NCBI GenBank assembly: GCA_964421875.1
Contig: CAYQZD010000057.1
Coordinates: forward strand, 1 to 23,119
Source: CAYQZD01 sp964421875
GTDB taxonomy: Bacteria; Electryoneota; Tariuqbacteria; Tariuqbacterales; Tariuqbacteraceae
Length of the DNA: 23,119 bases
Direction: 5' to 3'
Positions 15,467-23,119 of this stretch are shown here, piece after piece. Position 1 is the stretch's first letter. The number at the start of each line of letters is the position of its first letter. A model generated the notes under the pieces. The model had not been told where the DNA came from and did not search any database. It was given only the letters and a program-made list of their open reading frames with translations. The position numbers and the translations under genes were made by a program.

Positions 15467-16897
15467 TTGGAAAGGGTGATGGTCATACAACTGGCGCGGC
15501 TGGGGGATTTAGTCCAGACCATTCCGCTGCTCAAGGCTTTACAGACCGGCTCCCGTCATATTGTGACGCTGGTAATCGATAAACGGTTAGAAGCGGGTAT
15601 ATCAAGTTCCATTCCCGCCGATGAAATTATCCCGGTCGACCTTGCGGGGATGGAGCGGGAATGCCGGAGCGGAGGCGTGGTTTCCGGTTTCAGAAATATT
15701 ACGCAAGGGCTCGCGAAGCTCCGGGGAAAGCGCTACGACCGAGTGTATAACCTCAATTTTGCCCCGCTGAACGCTGCGGCGCTCAGCCAGGTGAACTACG
15801 ATATATGTAAGGGTTTCATCCCGGCTGAAACGCCCGGAGATTTCCGTCATTCCGCCCCCTTCAGGGTGATGTTTCTTCAGGGGCATCACCGCCGCTTCGC
15901 CAGAGTCCATCTCTCGGATTTGTTCCGGTTTACGGCGGATAATCCGCCGGTGACACGCCCGCCTTTTTGGCGGGTGACCGAAAAAGGGCGGGAATTGGGC
16001 GCATCTGCGGTCGGTACGCTGAAACGCCGGGGAGCGCAGACTGTGGTCGCCCTGCATTTGGGCGCGGGAGCGGAAATCCGGCGCTGGGGGGACGAAAATT
16101 TCGCCGAACTGATTTCTCTGCTCAGGCGCATGGGAGATTTTGGTTTTATCCTGGCGGGGAGCGCAGGCGAGTCGAGAGGCTTGCGGCGGGAATTGGAGGC
16201 GGGCAGCCCTGTCCTCGACATGACCGGCAAAACCGATATCGATGCTTTAGCGGGGACGCTGGCGGCGGCTGATTTGCTGGTCGGCGCTGATTCCGGACCC
16301 CTGCAGTTAGCGGCGGCGGTAGGAACCAAAACGCTGGGGCTCTACTTCGCCTCCGCTTTTGTTTTTGAGACCGGGCCGATTGGAGAGGGGCATTTTACGC
16401 TGCAAGTCTTCCCCCAATGCGCGCCCTGTCTGGAGGACGCGCCGGAGTGCGGGGATGTGCGGTGCAGGAATCTGATAACTCCAGAAATTGCCGCGGAAAC
16501 GGTGGTGAACATTACTGAAAATAACTTAGATGCGTTAACGAATCTGCCTCTACCGGATGATGTGTTGTTATTCCGTTCCGAAGTCGATGGAAAAGGACAG
16601 ACCTATCGATTGATCAACGGAAAAAGTGATGAAATCAGCAATGAAAAATACCGAGAAATGTGGCTGGAGATGTGCCGGGAGAATGGCGCGGTTCCGGCTG
16701 TCAGCGCCGGAGAAATCGCGGAGATGGAATCCCGGGCGGCGCGGATGACAGAATCGCCTCAATCCACTCCGCTGGCGCAATACTATTATCTGGTGCAGGC
16801 GGACGAAGGTTCCGCCGCCGCAGCAGCGGCGCTGAAACGGGTGTTGGAAATCCACGAACCTCAAGAAGCATATTCACCGGTTTTATCAGTCCTATGA
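15467..16897 (+). CDS. GT9 heptosyltransferase-like glycosyltransferase with C-terminal extension
   Basis: The product resembles ADP-heptose:LPS heptosyltransferases (GT9). It has N-terminal VMVIQLARLGDLVQTIPLL, a nucleotide-sugar site LHLGAGAEIRRWGDENFAEL near residue 196, and GADSGPLQLAAAVGTKTLGL near residue 273. The residue that is usually histidine in the DSGP-x-H motif is glutamine here (Q280). A cysteine cluster CAPCLEDAPEC follows, as in several GT9 proteins. About 130 extra residues at the C-terminus are unassigned. I accept the TTG start at 15467 because it gives the standard family N-terminus (compare MKRILVIQLARLGD) and has GGGGTGA four bases upstream; an ATG at 15479 would cut into the first strand. 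It starts 4 bp after the giant GT and overlaps the next gene by 4 bp. It could modify flagellar glycans or LPS core. Confidence 0.88.
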   Translation: MERVMVIQLARLGDLVQTIPLLKALQTGSRHIVTLVIDKRLEAGISSSIPADEIIPVDLAGMERECRSGGVVSGFRNITQGLAKLRGKRYDRVYNLNFAPLNAAALSQVNYDICKGFIPAETPGDFRHSAPFRVMFLQGHHRRFARVHLSDLFRFTADNPPVTRPPFWRVTEKGRELGASAVGTLKRRGAQTVVALHLGAGAEIRRWGDENFAELISLLRRMGDFGFILAGSAGESRGLRRELEAGSPVLDMTGKTDIDALAGTLAAADLLVGADSGPLQLAAAVGTKTLGLYFASAFVFETGPIGEGHFTLQVFPQCAPCLEDAPECGDVRCRNLITPEIAAETVVNITENNLDALTNLPLPDDVLLFRSEVDGKGQTYRLINGKSDEISNEKYREMWLEMCRENGAVPAVSAGEIAEMESRAARMTESPQSTPLAQYYYLVQADEGSAAAAAALKRVLEIHEPQEAYSPVLSVL

Positions 16898-18606
16898 AAA
16901 TCATATCAATAAACGGCGACAGGTATAAGAGCGCCTTGACCAGGATGGGGCGCGAGATTGTGACCGTGGGCGCGGAGGGCTTTTTTCAGCGGGTATTGCC
17001 CATTGAGGAGTGTTCGCTGGAGAACGCGGTGCGCGCCGCCGGGTTTGAACCGGATTGGATTCTGGTGGAGTGTTTCGGGGGGAAACCTTTCTTCCGCGGT
17101 GTTGAGGATAGCGAATATCCGCTGGCGCTGTACGCGGTCGATTCCAGTATCAACTTATTTTGGCTGAGGCACTATGCGCGCCTGTTCGATTTGGTTATGG
17201 TGGACCAGAAGCGGGCGGTATCCGCGCTGGAGGAGGAGGGAATCGAAGCGCACTGGCTGCCGCTGGCGGTGGAAGCCTCCGATTATGAGGGATTAAGTCA
17301 TACGGAGGAGTTCGATGTGGCTTTTGTGGGGAGGATAGACGACCGCCGGGGAAAGCGAGGTCTGCTTCTGGAGGAAATCGGTGGCAGCTATCTTCTGAGA
17401 ATAGCGGGCGGCGACGGCGAAGATTTTCTACCGGCGAGGGAAGCGGCGAAGTTCTACGCTCGAGGCAGGCTGGGATTGAACGAAACCATCTTCGACGGAG
17501 TGACTCAGCGGATTTTCGAGGTGATGGCGTCGGGGACTATGCTTTTAGCAGAACGGATAAGCGACGGGCTGGATGAACTCTTCACCGAAGGGGCGCATCT
17601 GGCGGTGTTCGGACCTGAAGATCTGCACCTGAAACTCGATTACTACCTCAAAAATCCGGCGGAGCGGCGGCGGATAGCCGAAGCCGGACGTATGGAAGTA
17701 TTGAACAGCCATACCAATGATTGCCGGGCGGAAACATTGCTGGAACTGATGTCCCGCTGCGATGAGGCGGGAGGAGCGCGGTCAGACATAGCGGAACGCT
17801 ATGCCCATTCCGGCGCGGCTTATTATTATGCTGCTTTACGATGGGCGAATCTGGCAAAAGACCTGCTCGACCGCTCGGAAAAAGCCTGTTTTAAAGCGCT
17901 TCAAGCTCATCCTAAAGATAATGAAGTCCATTTGATATTCGGTCTGCTGCACGCAAAATGGGGTTCTTTTTACATCGCCGCCGAGCATTTCATCCAAGCT
18001 GCGGAACTCAATCCCGGCGATTACAGACCTTACTTCTACATCGGACACCTGATGAACAAGAACCGCCGGATTGAGGAGGCTTGTAAGTTTTTCCGGGAAG
18101 GGGTGATGCGCGTTGAAGCCGCTTTCCCTGAACCGGCGGGAGCGGCGCTGGAGCTGTTATCGAGGAACAGTCCGGAAGGTGAAACCTGGACCGCATTGGG
18201 TGATGTCCTGCGGCGGGTGATGCCCTCCTGGGAGCCCGGTTTCGTAAAGTATCAGCCGGATGAAATCCCTCAATATCCCGCGGAGTACTTCGATAAAGCG
18301 GCGCGGGAAGGGGATTTGCCCAAAAGCTGGGCAGCGTTGGGAGCCTGCTACTATGAAACCGGCGCCTGCGATGAGGCTTTGGGCTGTTTCCAAACAGCGC
18401 TGCAGCGGCAGCCGCTGAATCCCCGGTTGAATCTCCGGGCGGGGGAGGCGGCGCTGAAGATATACTTGAGGCGGGAGGGATTGGATTATCTGAAAAAAGC
18501 GGTGGAAACCGCCCCCGATTTAAGCGCGAGGATTCTCAGGCTGAAACTGAGTAATGACGAATTGAAATATATTTTGCAGGGTTCAAACGAGCCGGTAGAA
18601 ACCTAA
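16894..18606 (+). CDS. CgeB-like glycosyltransferase with TPR domain
   Basis: The 570-residue protein starts at an ATG overlapping the previous stop in ATGA (16894-16897); the open frame extends further upstream, but inside GT9 coding sequence. Residues 1-300 match the CgeB/DUF3880 type of GT-B enzyme: PLALYAVDSSINLFW (DSSINLFW at 83-90), AHWLPLAVE, FDVAFVGRIDDRRGKR, and a C-terminal half LGLNETIFDGVTQRIFEVMASG (from about 192) as in Glyco_trans_1_2 domains. Residues about 305-545 are TPR repeats (for example HLIFGLLHAKWGSFYIAAEH, SWAALGACYYETGACDEALG). CgeB proteins are linked to glycan modification of spore surfaces in Bacillus and to protein glycosylation loci elsewhere. The N-terminal half is a clear paralogue of the last gene in the block. 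Confidence 0.88.
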   Translation: MKIISINGDRYKSALTRMGREIVTVGAEGFFQRVLPIEECSLENAVRAAGFEPDWILVECFGGKPFFRGVEDSEYPLALYAVDSSINLFWLRHYARLFDLVMVDQKRAVSALEEEGIEAHWLPLAVEASDYEGLSHTEEFDVAFVGRIDDRRGKRGLLLEEIGGSYLLRIAGGDGEDFLPAREAAKFYARGRLGLNETIFDGVTQRIFEVMASGTMLLAERISDGLDELFTEGAHLAVFGPEDLHLKLDYYLKNPAERRRIAEAGRMEVLNSHTNDCRAETLLELMSRCDEAGGARSDIAERYAHSGAAYYYAALRWANLAKDLLDRSEKACFKALQAHPKDNEVHLIFGLLHAKWGSFYIAAEHFIQAAELNPGDYRPYFYIGHLMNKNRRIEEACKFFREGVMRVEAAFPEPAGAALELLSRNSPEGETWTALGDVLRRVMPSWEPGFVKYQPDEIPQYPAEYFDKAAREGDLPKSWAALGACYYETGACDEALGCFQTALQRQPLNPRLNLRAGEAALKIYLRREGLDYLKKAVETAPDLSARILRLKLSNDELKYILQGSNEPVET

Positions 18607-18620
18607 ACATTCCAATACAG

Positions 18621-20135
18621 ATGAAATACTCCATAATCATCGTCACCCGGAATTCGGCGCGGATTCTTCCCCTCTGTCTGAATTCGATAATCAAGAATTC
18701 TCAGAACACTGATTACGAAGTGATTATCGTGGACAACGCCTCCACCGACGAAAGCGGGGAATTCTTAGGGGCGTTGGAGGGGGATGTAAACGTTATCAAC
18801 AACGGTCATAATGCCGGATTCGCCCGCGCCTGCAACCAGGGTGTCGCTGCTGCTAAGGGCGATTACTTAGTATTCCTCAATCCCGACACGGTGGTGACCG
18901 AATGCTGGCTGGAAAAACTGTCGGCGCATTTCAAAAATCCCCAGGTGGGGGCGGTCGGTCCACTGTCAAACTTTGTTGCTGGGATGCAGAAAGCCCGGTT
19001 GTTTTATCAAGGCGGCGGCGATGAGTCGCCGGAGCAGGTCAACGCGGCGCTGGAACGCGATTATAAGGGGCGCAGCGCTGAAGCAAAATTCCTCATCGGA
19101 TTCTGCCTGATAACGCCGCGGAGAGTGATGGAAACTGTCGGCATATTCGATTCCGACCTGGTTCTGGGCAATGAGGATTTGGAGTATTCTTACCGCCTGA
19201 GAGAGGCGGGATATGCACTGTCAATCGGGCTGGACACCTTTATTTATCACCAGGGGCAGGACAGTTTCGCCGGAGAATCGGCGGCGGAGCGCTGGGTGAA
19301 TTTCTCGGCCCGGGCGCTGGAGAGGAAGTTGAAACGGAAATTGGGATCGGTGAATCCTAATGAAATCTGGGGGATGGATTGGTTCCAGCCCCGCGCCAAT
19401 GAGAAGGAAGACCTGGTATCGATTGTGATTCCCACTTTGAACGGGCTGGAATACACCAAGTCTTGTATTGACAGCATCCGCCGCTGCACCTTGCATCCCT
19501 ATGAGCTTATTATGGTGGACAACGGTTCCTCCGACGGTACGGTGGACTTCCTGAAGGCTCAAAATGACGTCAAACTTATCGTCAATGAGGAAAACAAGGG
19601 TTACCCCAGCGGCTGCAACCAGGGGATCGAAGCCTCTGCCGCGCCTTATGTCCTGCTGATGAACAACGACGTGGTGGTGACCGAATGGTGGCTGCATCGA
19701 ATGTTCACCGGCTTTTTCACTCACAGTGAAGTCGGCTTGGTAGGACCCCGCAGCGGCGACAGCGCTGGTTACCAGCAGGTGGTGCCGGGCTATGAGACGC
19801 TTGAAGGTTTGGAGGAGTTCGCGGCTAAACTGCGTCTTAAGGCGGTCAGACAGTTCCGGGAGGTCGATTTCCTCAGCGGATTCTGCCTCCTGATAGACCG
19901 CCGTGTGATAGATAAAATTGGACTTCTGGATGAGCGGTTCGGCGTGGGGAATTACGAAGACCAGGATTTTTGCCGCCGGGCAAACGCCGCCGGATTCAAG
20001 GCGCTGGTGGCAAACGAGGTATTCGTGCACCATTTCGGCTCCCGCGCCTTTCTGCAGAATAATATAGACTATGCTGAAACCCTGGAGCGAAACCGCCAGG
20101 CGTATGAGAGCAAATGGTACGGGGGAGCGGAATGA
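18621..20135 (+). CDS. Tandem double GT2 glycosyltransferase
   Basis: Two complete GT2 (GT-A fold) modules lie in one 504-residue chain. Module 1 (1-235) has SIIIVTRNSARIL, VDNASTDES (38-46), the metal-site equivalent NPD (87-89) and the acidic motif NED (184-186). Module 2 (about 265-504) has SIVIPTLNGLEYTKSCIDSI, VDNGSSDGT, NND (348-350), YEDQDF (445-450) and VHHFGS near 469. Both look intact and are of the rhamnosyl/galactofuranosyl-transferase-like WcaE/Rfb group. No membrane segment is visible, so it should act in the cytosol on a nucleotide-sugar donor. It begins 14 bp after the CgeB-TPR gene and overlaps the next one by 4 bp (ATGA 20132-20135). The acceptor is unknown. Confidence 0.92.
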   Translation: MKYSIIIVTRNSARILPLCLNSIIKNSQNTDYEVIIVDNASTDESGEFLGALEGDVNVINNGHNAGFARACNQGVAAAKGDYLVFLNPDTVVTECWLEKLSAHFKNPQVGAVGPLSNFVAGMQKARLFYQGGGDESPEQVNAALERDYKGRSAEAKFLIGFCLITPRRVMETVGIFDSDLVLGNEDLEYSYRLREAGYALSIGLDTFIYHQGQDSFAGESAAERWVNFSARALERKLKRKLGSVNPNEIWGMDWFQPRANEKEDLVSIVIPTLNGLEYTKSCIDSIRRCTLHPYELIMVDNGSSDGTVDFLKAQNDVKLIVNEENKGYPSGCNQGIEASAAPYVLLMNNDVVVTEWWLHRMFTGFFTHSEVGLVGPRSGDSAGYQQVVPGYETLEGLEEFAAKLRLKAVRQFREVDFLSGFCLLIDRRVIDKIGLLDERFGVGNYEDQDFCRRANAAGFKALVANEVFVHHFGSRAFLQNNIDYAETLERNRQAYESKWYGGAE

Positions 20136-22858
20136 AGCTGCTGCTTCTGAATTACCCTTACCTTCAGCCGGAACTGCGGAAACTGGGTGTGGAAGCGATG
20201 TCGGCGGGGTTGGAGGGCGACTGCGATTTGGTATTTCAGAATGAGGATTACCGACTGGACGCTATCTTAAGCAGAGCGCGGTTTCAGCCGGATTACATAA
20301 TCTTTATGGATTCCCTGAACCGGGTAATCCCCCGCGGGTTGGAGAATTCTCCCTGCCCGCTGGGATTATTCTGTCTCGATTCCACCATCAACCGTTTCTG
20401 GCAGGAGCCGCTGGCTGAAGTCTGCGATATCACGCTCAGCGACCAGCTCCCCAATGCGGAAAGGTTCGGAAAACGGGGGATGAACGCGCACTGGTTCCCG
20501 CTGGCAGCGGATACCGAAGTATACAAGCCTTTGGGATTGGAGAAGACCTATGACGTCACTTTCATCGGCAATCGCAATCCTCAGACCCGGGTAAAGCGTG
20601 AAAACATACTAACAGCATTGGAAGAGCGGTTCAAGCTTAAGGTGTTCGATGCCGATTCGCCCCTTTCCGCTGATATGGCGGCTGAAGTTTACAACCGAAG
20701 CAGGTTGACACTGAATGAAAACCTGTTTCCCGCAGTGAACCTGAGACTCTTCGAGGCAATGGCCTGCGGAGCCGCGGTTCTCACTGAGGAGACCGCGCCC
20801 GGACTGGAACGGTTGTTCAGGGAGGGCGAGCATCTTCTGACTTACAGTCCGGACACGCTTATTGACAAAGTGGAACAATATCTGGATGACGAAACCGCCT
20901 TCAAAGCGGTGTCGGAGGGCGCGGCTGACATCATCTTACGAAAACACAGCTTGGAACGGCGGGCAGCCGAGTTGATGGAGTTGCTCCGGAAGAATAGCGC
21001 CCGGAAGGATTACAGTCAAGCGCAGGTTCAGGTGTCTTTAGGGCGTGCATTCCTCGGTTATTGGCTGAAATGGAGGAGGCGTGATGAAAGCGCGTTAACT
21101 GAGGCAAAAGCATATTTGACCAGAGCATTAGAAGCGGACGGAAGCGCCGACACTATAAGCTGGCTGGGATTGGCGCATTGCGCCGGGGGGGACTATTTCG
21201 AGGCGCTGAAACTGTTCCAGGAAGCGGCAGGGGAAACGGCGGATAATTTCCGCCTCGCATTATATACGGGCGAACTGCTGGCGATGATGGGCGACCAGTC
21301 TTCAGCGCGGCATTTCCTTTCCCGCGCGGCTGAAATCGCCGGCGAAGAATGCGCGGCGCTCCCCGGCGATGAAGCATTTCACCTTTACTGGGCAAATGTC
21401 TTGATGCAAAGCGGAGAGGCGTTGGAACCGGGGCTGATGAAGCGGGATTTCCCTATGCCCTTCTGGGCTGCTTTTGAGCATTTACGCCGGGCGGGAGAAA
21501 TCTCCCCGGTTCATTGGGAAGCGGTGGGGGATATGCTGATGGAATATTCTTCGCCGGACCAAGCTCTAATAGCTTACCGCGCGGCAGTTCCCGCCATTTC
21601 TCAGCGAAAGCTGAAACGGGCGGCGAAGGCGGCTTACGAATCGGATAATGAGCCAGTTACGCGTAGTGAAGTGGATATCACGATAAGCCTTTGTATGATT
21701 GTAAAGGACGAAGAACAGAACCTGCGGGAACTGCTCCCGACCGTAGCAGGCGCGGTGGACCAGATAGTTATCGCAGACACCGGTTCCAGCGACGGGACGG
21801 TGGATATCGCAAAGCGCTGGGGCGCAGAGGTGATTCACATCCCTTGGAGCGACGATTTCGCCGCGGCGCGTAATCTGAGTTTGGAGCCGGCGAGGGGGCG
21901 ATATATAATGTATCTGGACGCGGACGACCGGATTGACGCGGCGGAACTGAAGCGGCTGAAAAGTATGCTGCCAACATCTAAGGACACAATATTCTGTGCC
22001 AGGCTGGTCAATCACCCCGGCGGCGAGGTCTGCCTCCAGCGCAGGATTTTTCCCAACCGTCCAGACCTGCGTTTCCGGGGTGCGGTCCACGAGCAAATCG
22101 ATTCCGACCCTGCAGCCTACAAATATGTGGAAGCGCCCTTGACCATAACTCATATGGGGTATTCCGGAGGGGAGGCGCTTCAGGAAAAATCGCGCCGCAA
22201 CTTGCGAATACTGGAGCGAGAACTAAAAAAGAATCCAAAGGATTATTACCTCCATTTCCATGCCGCCGCCGCCCGCCAAAATCTGGGACAGCACCTGGAA
22301 GCGGTCGAAAACCTCAAATATGTCGCTTTCAGTGAAGAAGCTCGGACTCAGCAGCCCGAACTCTACGAGCACTCTAATTTGATGCTGGCTCGCATCTTTA
22401 GGCGGTTGGGGGATACCGGAACCGCGCTTAAAGTCCTGCAGGAGATGCTGAAGGAAATTCCGGAAAGCGCCGCAGGTAATTACTACTTAGGTATGTTCTA
22501 TTTCGAGGAACAGCTCTATTCCGAGTGCCGGACGCAGATGGAGAAGTTCTTCCGATGCAGGTTGAAACCCCGCGGAATTCCGGTGTCGCCGGAGAGAACC
22601 TTGGGCTGGGCGCATTACTATATGGGAAGGTGCCTGGAACATCAGGGGCATCACGCACGAGCCGCCGCGGAGTATATAAAAACGATGAGCTACCTCGATA
22701 GTTCCGCAAAACTGCACCGGGACGCGGGACGGGCGCTGTTTAAAGCCGGGGATTACAGCGGCTCCCGCCAGTACCTCAAGCTCTGCCTGGAAGCACACCC
22801 CGGCGACCATGAAGCGGCGGAGCTCCTGAAAAGGCTGGCGGTGGAAATCGAACCTTGA
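20132..22858 (+). CDS. CgeB-like GT + TPR + GT2 + TPR fusion protein
   Basis: The 908-residue product begins at an ATG overlapping the previous stop, with a strong GGGGGAG site upstream. Residues 1-295 are a CgeB-like GT (PLGLFCLDSTINRFW, DSTINRFW at 83-90; LRLFEAMACGAAVL). Residues about 300-500 contain TPR-like helices (ISWLGLAHCAGGDYFEALKL). Residues about 518-680 are a GT2 of the type fused to TPR (SLCMIVKDEEQNLRELLPTV, ADTGSSDGTVDIA, WSDDFAAARN, DAD at 596-598, VHEQID near 652). TPR repeats then run to the end (HYYMGRCLEHQGHHARAAAEY). This GT2 subtype resembles the SunS-like, peptide-modifying group, which favours a protein acceptor, but that is a similarity judged by eye. It is the last gene of the run. 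Confidence 0.9.
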   Translation: MKLLLLNYPYLQPELRKLGVEAMSAGLEGDCDLVFQNEDYRLDAILSRARFQPDYIIFMDSLNRVIPRGLENSPCPLGLFCLDSTINRFWQEPLAEVCDITLSDQLPNAERFGKRGMNAHWFPLAADTEVYKPLGLEKTYDVTFIGNRNPQTRVKRENILTALEERFKLKVFDADSPLSADMAAEVYNRSRLTLNENLFPAVNLRLFEAMACGAAVLTEETAPGLERLFREGEHLLTYSPDTLIDKVEQYLDDETAFKAVSEGAADIILRKHSLERRAAELMELLRKNSARKDYSQAQVQVSLGRAFLGYWLKWRRRDESALTEAKAYLTRALEADGSADTISWLGLAHCAGGDYFEALKLFQEAAGETADNFRLALYTGELLAMMGDQSSARHFLSRAAEIAGEECAALPGDEAFHLYWANVLMQSGEALEPGLMKRDFPMPFWAAFEHLRRAGEISPVHWEAVGDMLMEYSSPDQALIAYRAAVPAISQRKLKRAAKAAYESDNEPVTRSEVDITISLCMIVKDEEQNLRELLPTVAGAVDQIVIADTGSSDGTVDIAKRWGAEVIHIPWSDDFAAARNLSLEPARGRYIMYLDADDRIDAAELKRLKSMLPTSKDTIFCARLVNHPGGEVCLQRRIFPNRPDLRFRGAVHEQIDSDPAAYKYVEAPLTITHMGYSGGEALQEKSRRNLRILERELKKNPKDYYLHFHAAAARQNLGQHLEAVENLKYVAFSEEARTQQPELYEHSNLMLARIFRRLGDTGTALKVLQEMLKEIPESAAGNYYLGMFYFEEQLYSECRTQMEKFFRCRLKPRGIPVSPERTLGWAHYYMGRCLEHQGHHARAAAEYIKTMSYLDSSAKLHRDAGRALFKAGDYSGSRQYLKLCLEAHPGDHEAAELLKRLAVEIEP

Positions 22859-22865
22859 ATACTTA

Positions 22866-22915
22866 GATATAAGAGATAAGATATAAGAGATAAGATATAA
22901 GATATTGGATATAAG
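22866..22915. repeat. 14-bp tandem repeat
   Basis: GATATAAGAGATAA occurs perfectly at 22866-22879 and 22880-22893, with a diverged copy at 22894-22907 and a partial copy to 22915. It starts eight bases after the stop of the last GT gene. It has no coding value on either strand that I trust. Confidence 0.85.
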
Positions 22916-22950
22916 GTGTAACTTGAGGTGAGTGAAGCGTCTACTCGATT

Positions 22951-23040
22951 TGTCATTCTCGCAAGTGAACGAAGTGAACGCGTCGGGAATCTGAGCCTGA
23001 AATTTCACCGCTGTCGGATTCCAGACGAGCTGGAATGACA
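22951..23040. repeat. Inverted-repeat element related to the one before flgL
   Basis: The element is bounded by TGTCATTC (22951-22958) and GAATGACA (23033-23040). The right end forms a hairpin ATTCCAG-ACGAG-CTGGAAT (23018-23036). The left end is an imperfect TTCTCGC...GCGTCGGGAA pairing around a 9-bp tandem duplication AAGTGAACG (22963-22971 and 22972-22980). The TGTCATTC termini and overall layout match the 8630-8707 element, so both probably belong to one dispersed family. Confidence 0.6.
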
Positions 23041-23069
23041 GCAGCGTCAATGTAAATTTTATATTATTG

Positions 23070-23097
23070 TGCTGTCGACTCTCCGCAGTCGACAGCA
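23070..23097. repeat. Perfect 11-bp-stem hairpin
   Basis: TGCTGTCGACT (23070-23080) and AGTCGACAGCA (23087-23097) are perfect inverted arms with a 6-nt loop CTCCGC. No T-run follows, so it is not a classical intrinsic terminator. It could end transcripts of the GT block inefficiently, protect a 3' end, or be another dispersed palindrome. Confidence 0.6.
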
Positions 23098-23119
23098 ACT
23101 AATTGATTTATAGGTATAT

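Noticed and set aside
16660..16893. Upstream extension of the CgeB-TPR gene
   Set aside because: The frame is open, but the translation is Arg/Gly-rich and overlaps GT9 coding sequence; the ATG at 16894 in an ATGA overlap gives the family N-terminus.
19221..20033. 270-codon minus-strand open frame opposite the double GT2
   Set aside because: Both GT2 modules on the + strand are intact; the reverse frame has no recognisable motifs.
22863..22916. CRISPR-like repeat array
   Set aside because: Repeats are contiguous 14-mers without spacers and too short for CRISPR repeats; a simple tandem repeat.
22487..23098. 203-codon minus-strand open frame covering the right-end spacer
   Set aside because: Half of it is antisense to the last GT gene and the rest translates the 14-bp tandem repeat and hairpins.

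Overview
The window looks like part of a genome from a motile, diderm (Gram-negative-type) bacterium, probably an assembled scaffold from an uncultivated lineage. It encodes both the periplasmic P-ring and the outer-membrane L-ring of the flagellum, which only diderms need. The run of ten Ns at 6669-6678 marks an assembly gap. GC is moderately high in genes and much lower between them. I cannot name the phylum from the sequence alone.

Left part (1-1842). The last codons of an upstream gene end at 79. A textbook sigma-54 promoter (GG-N10-GC, TGGCAC/TTGC) sits at 185-200. It is followed by a secreted, probably outer-membrane beta-barrel protein with an additional periplasmic-type C-terminal domain. 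A 216-bp spacer then holds a 19-bp palindrome and a second, weaker sigma-54-like site before flgF.

Flagellar block (1843-9684), all on the + strand: flgF, flgG (rod), flgA (P-ring chaperone), flgH (L-ring), flgI (P-ring), flgJ (rod cap, without the muramidase domain), a flgN-like export chaperone (contains the N gap), flgK and flgL (hook-filament junction). Tight spacing from flgA to flgK suggests one transcript. flgL is separated by 231 bp that contain a pair of GC-rich hairpins forming a small inverted-repeat element. flgM is not in its common place between flgJ and flgN.

Glycosylation block (9754-22858), also all + strand and nearly gapless: five genes carrying about ten glycosyltransferase (GT) domains. 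They are a 1902-residue protein (GT2-like + three GT4 + TPR), a GT9 heptosyltransferase-like protein, a CgeB-like GT with TPR, a tandem double GT2, and a CgeB-TPR-GT2-TPR fusion. Three junctions are 4-bp ATGA overlaps or 4-bp spacers, so these genes are almost certainly co-expressed. Their position directly after flgK-flgL and the repeated GT/TPR fusions suggest a protein-glycosylation machine acting on flagellar filament or hook-associated proteins. That assignment is inference from context. The most unusual items are the giant multi-GT protein and the density of GT-TPR fusions.

Right end (22859-23119) is non-coding. It has a 14-bp tandem repeat, a second inverted-repeat element related to the one before flgL, and a perfect 11-bp-stem hairpin.
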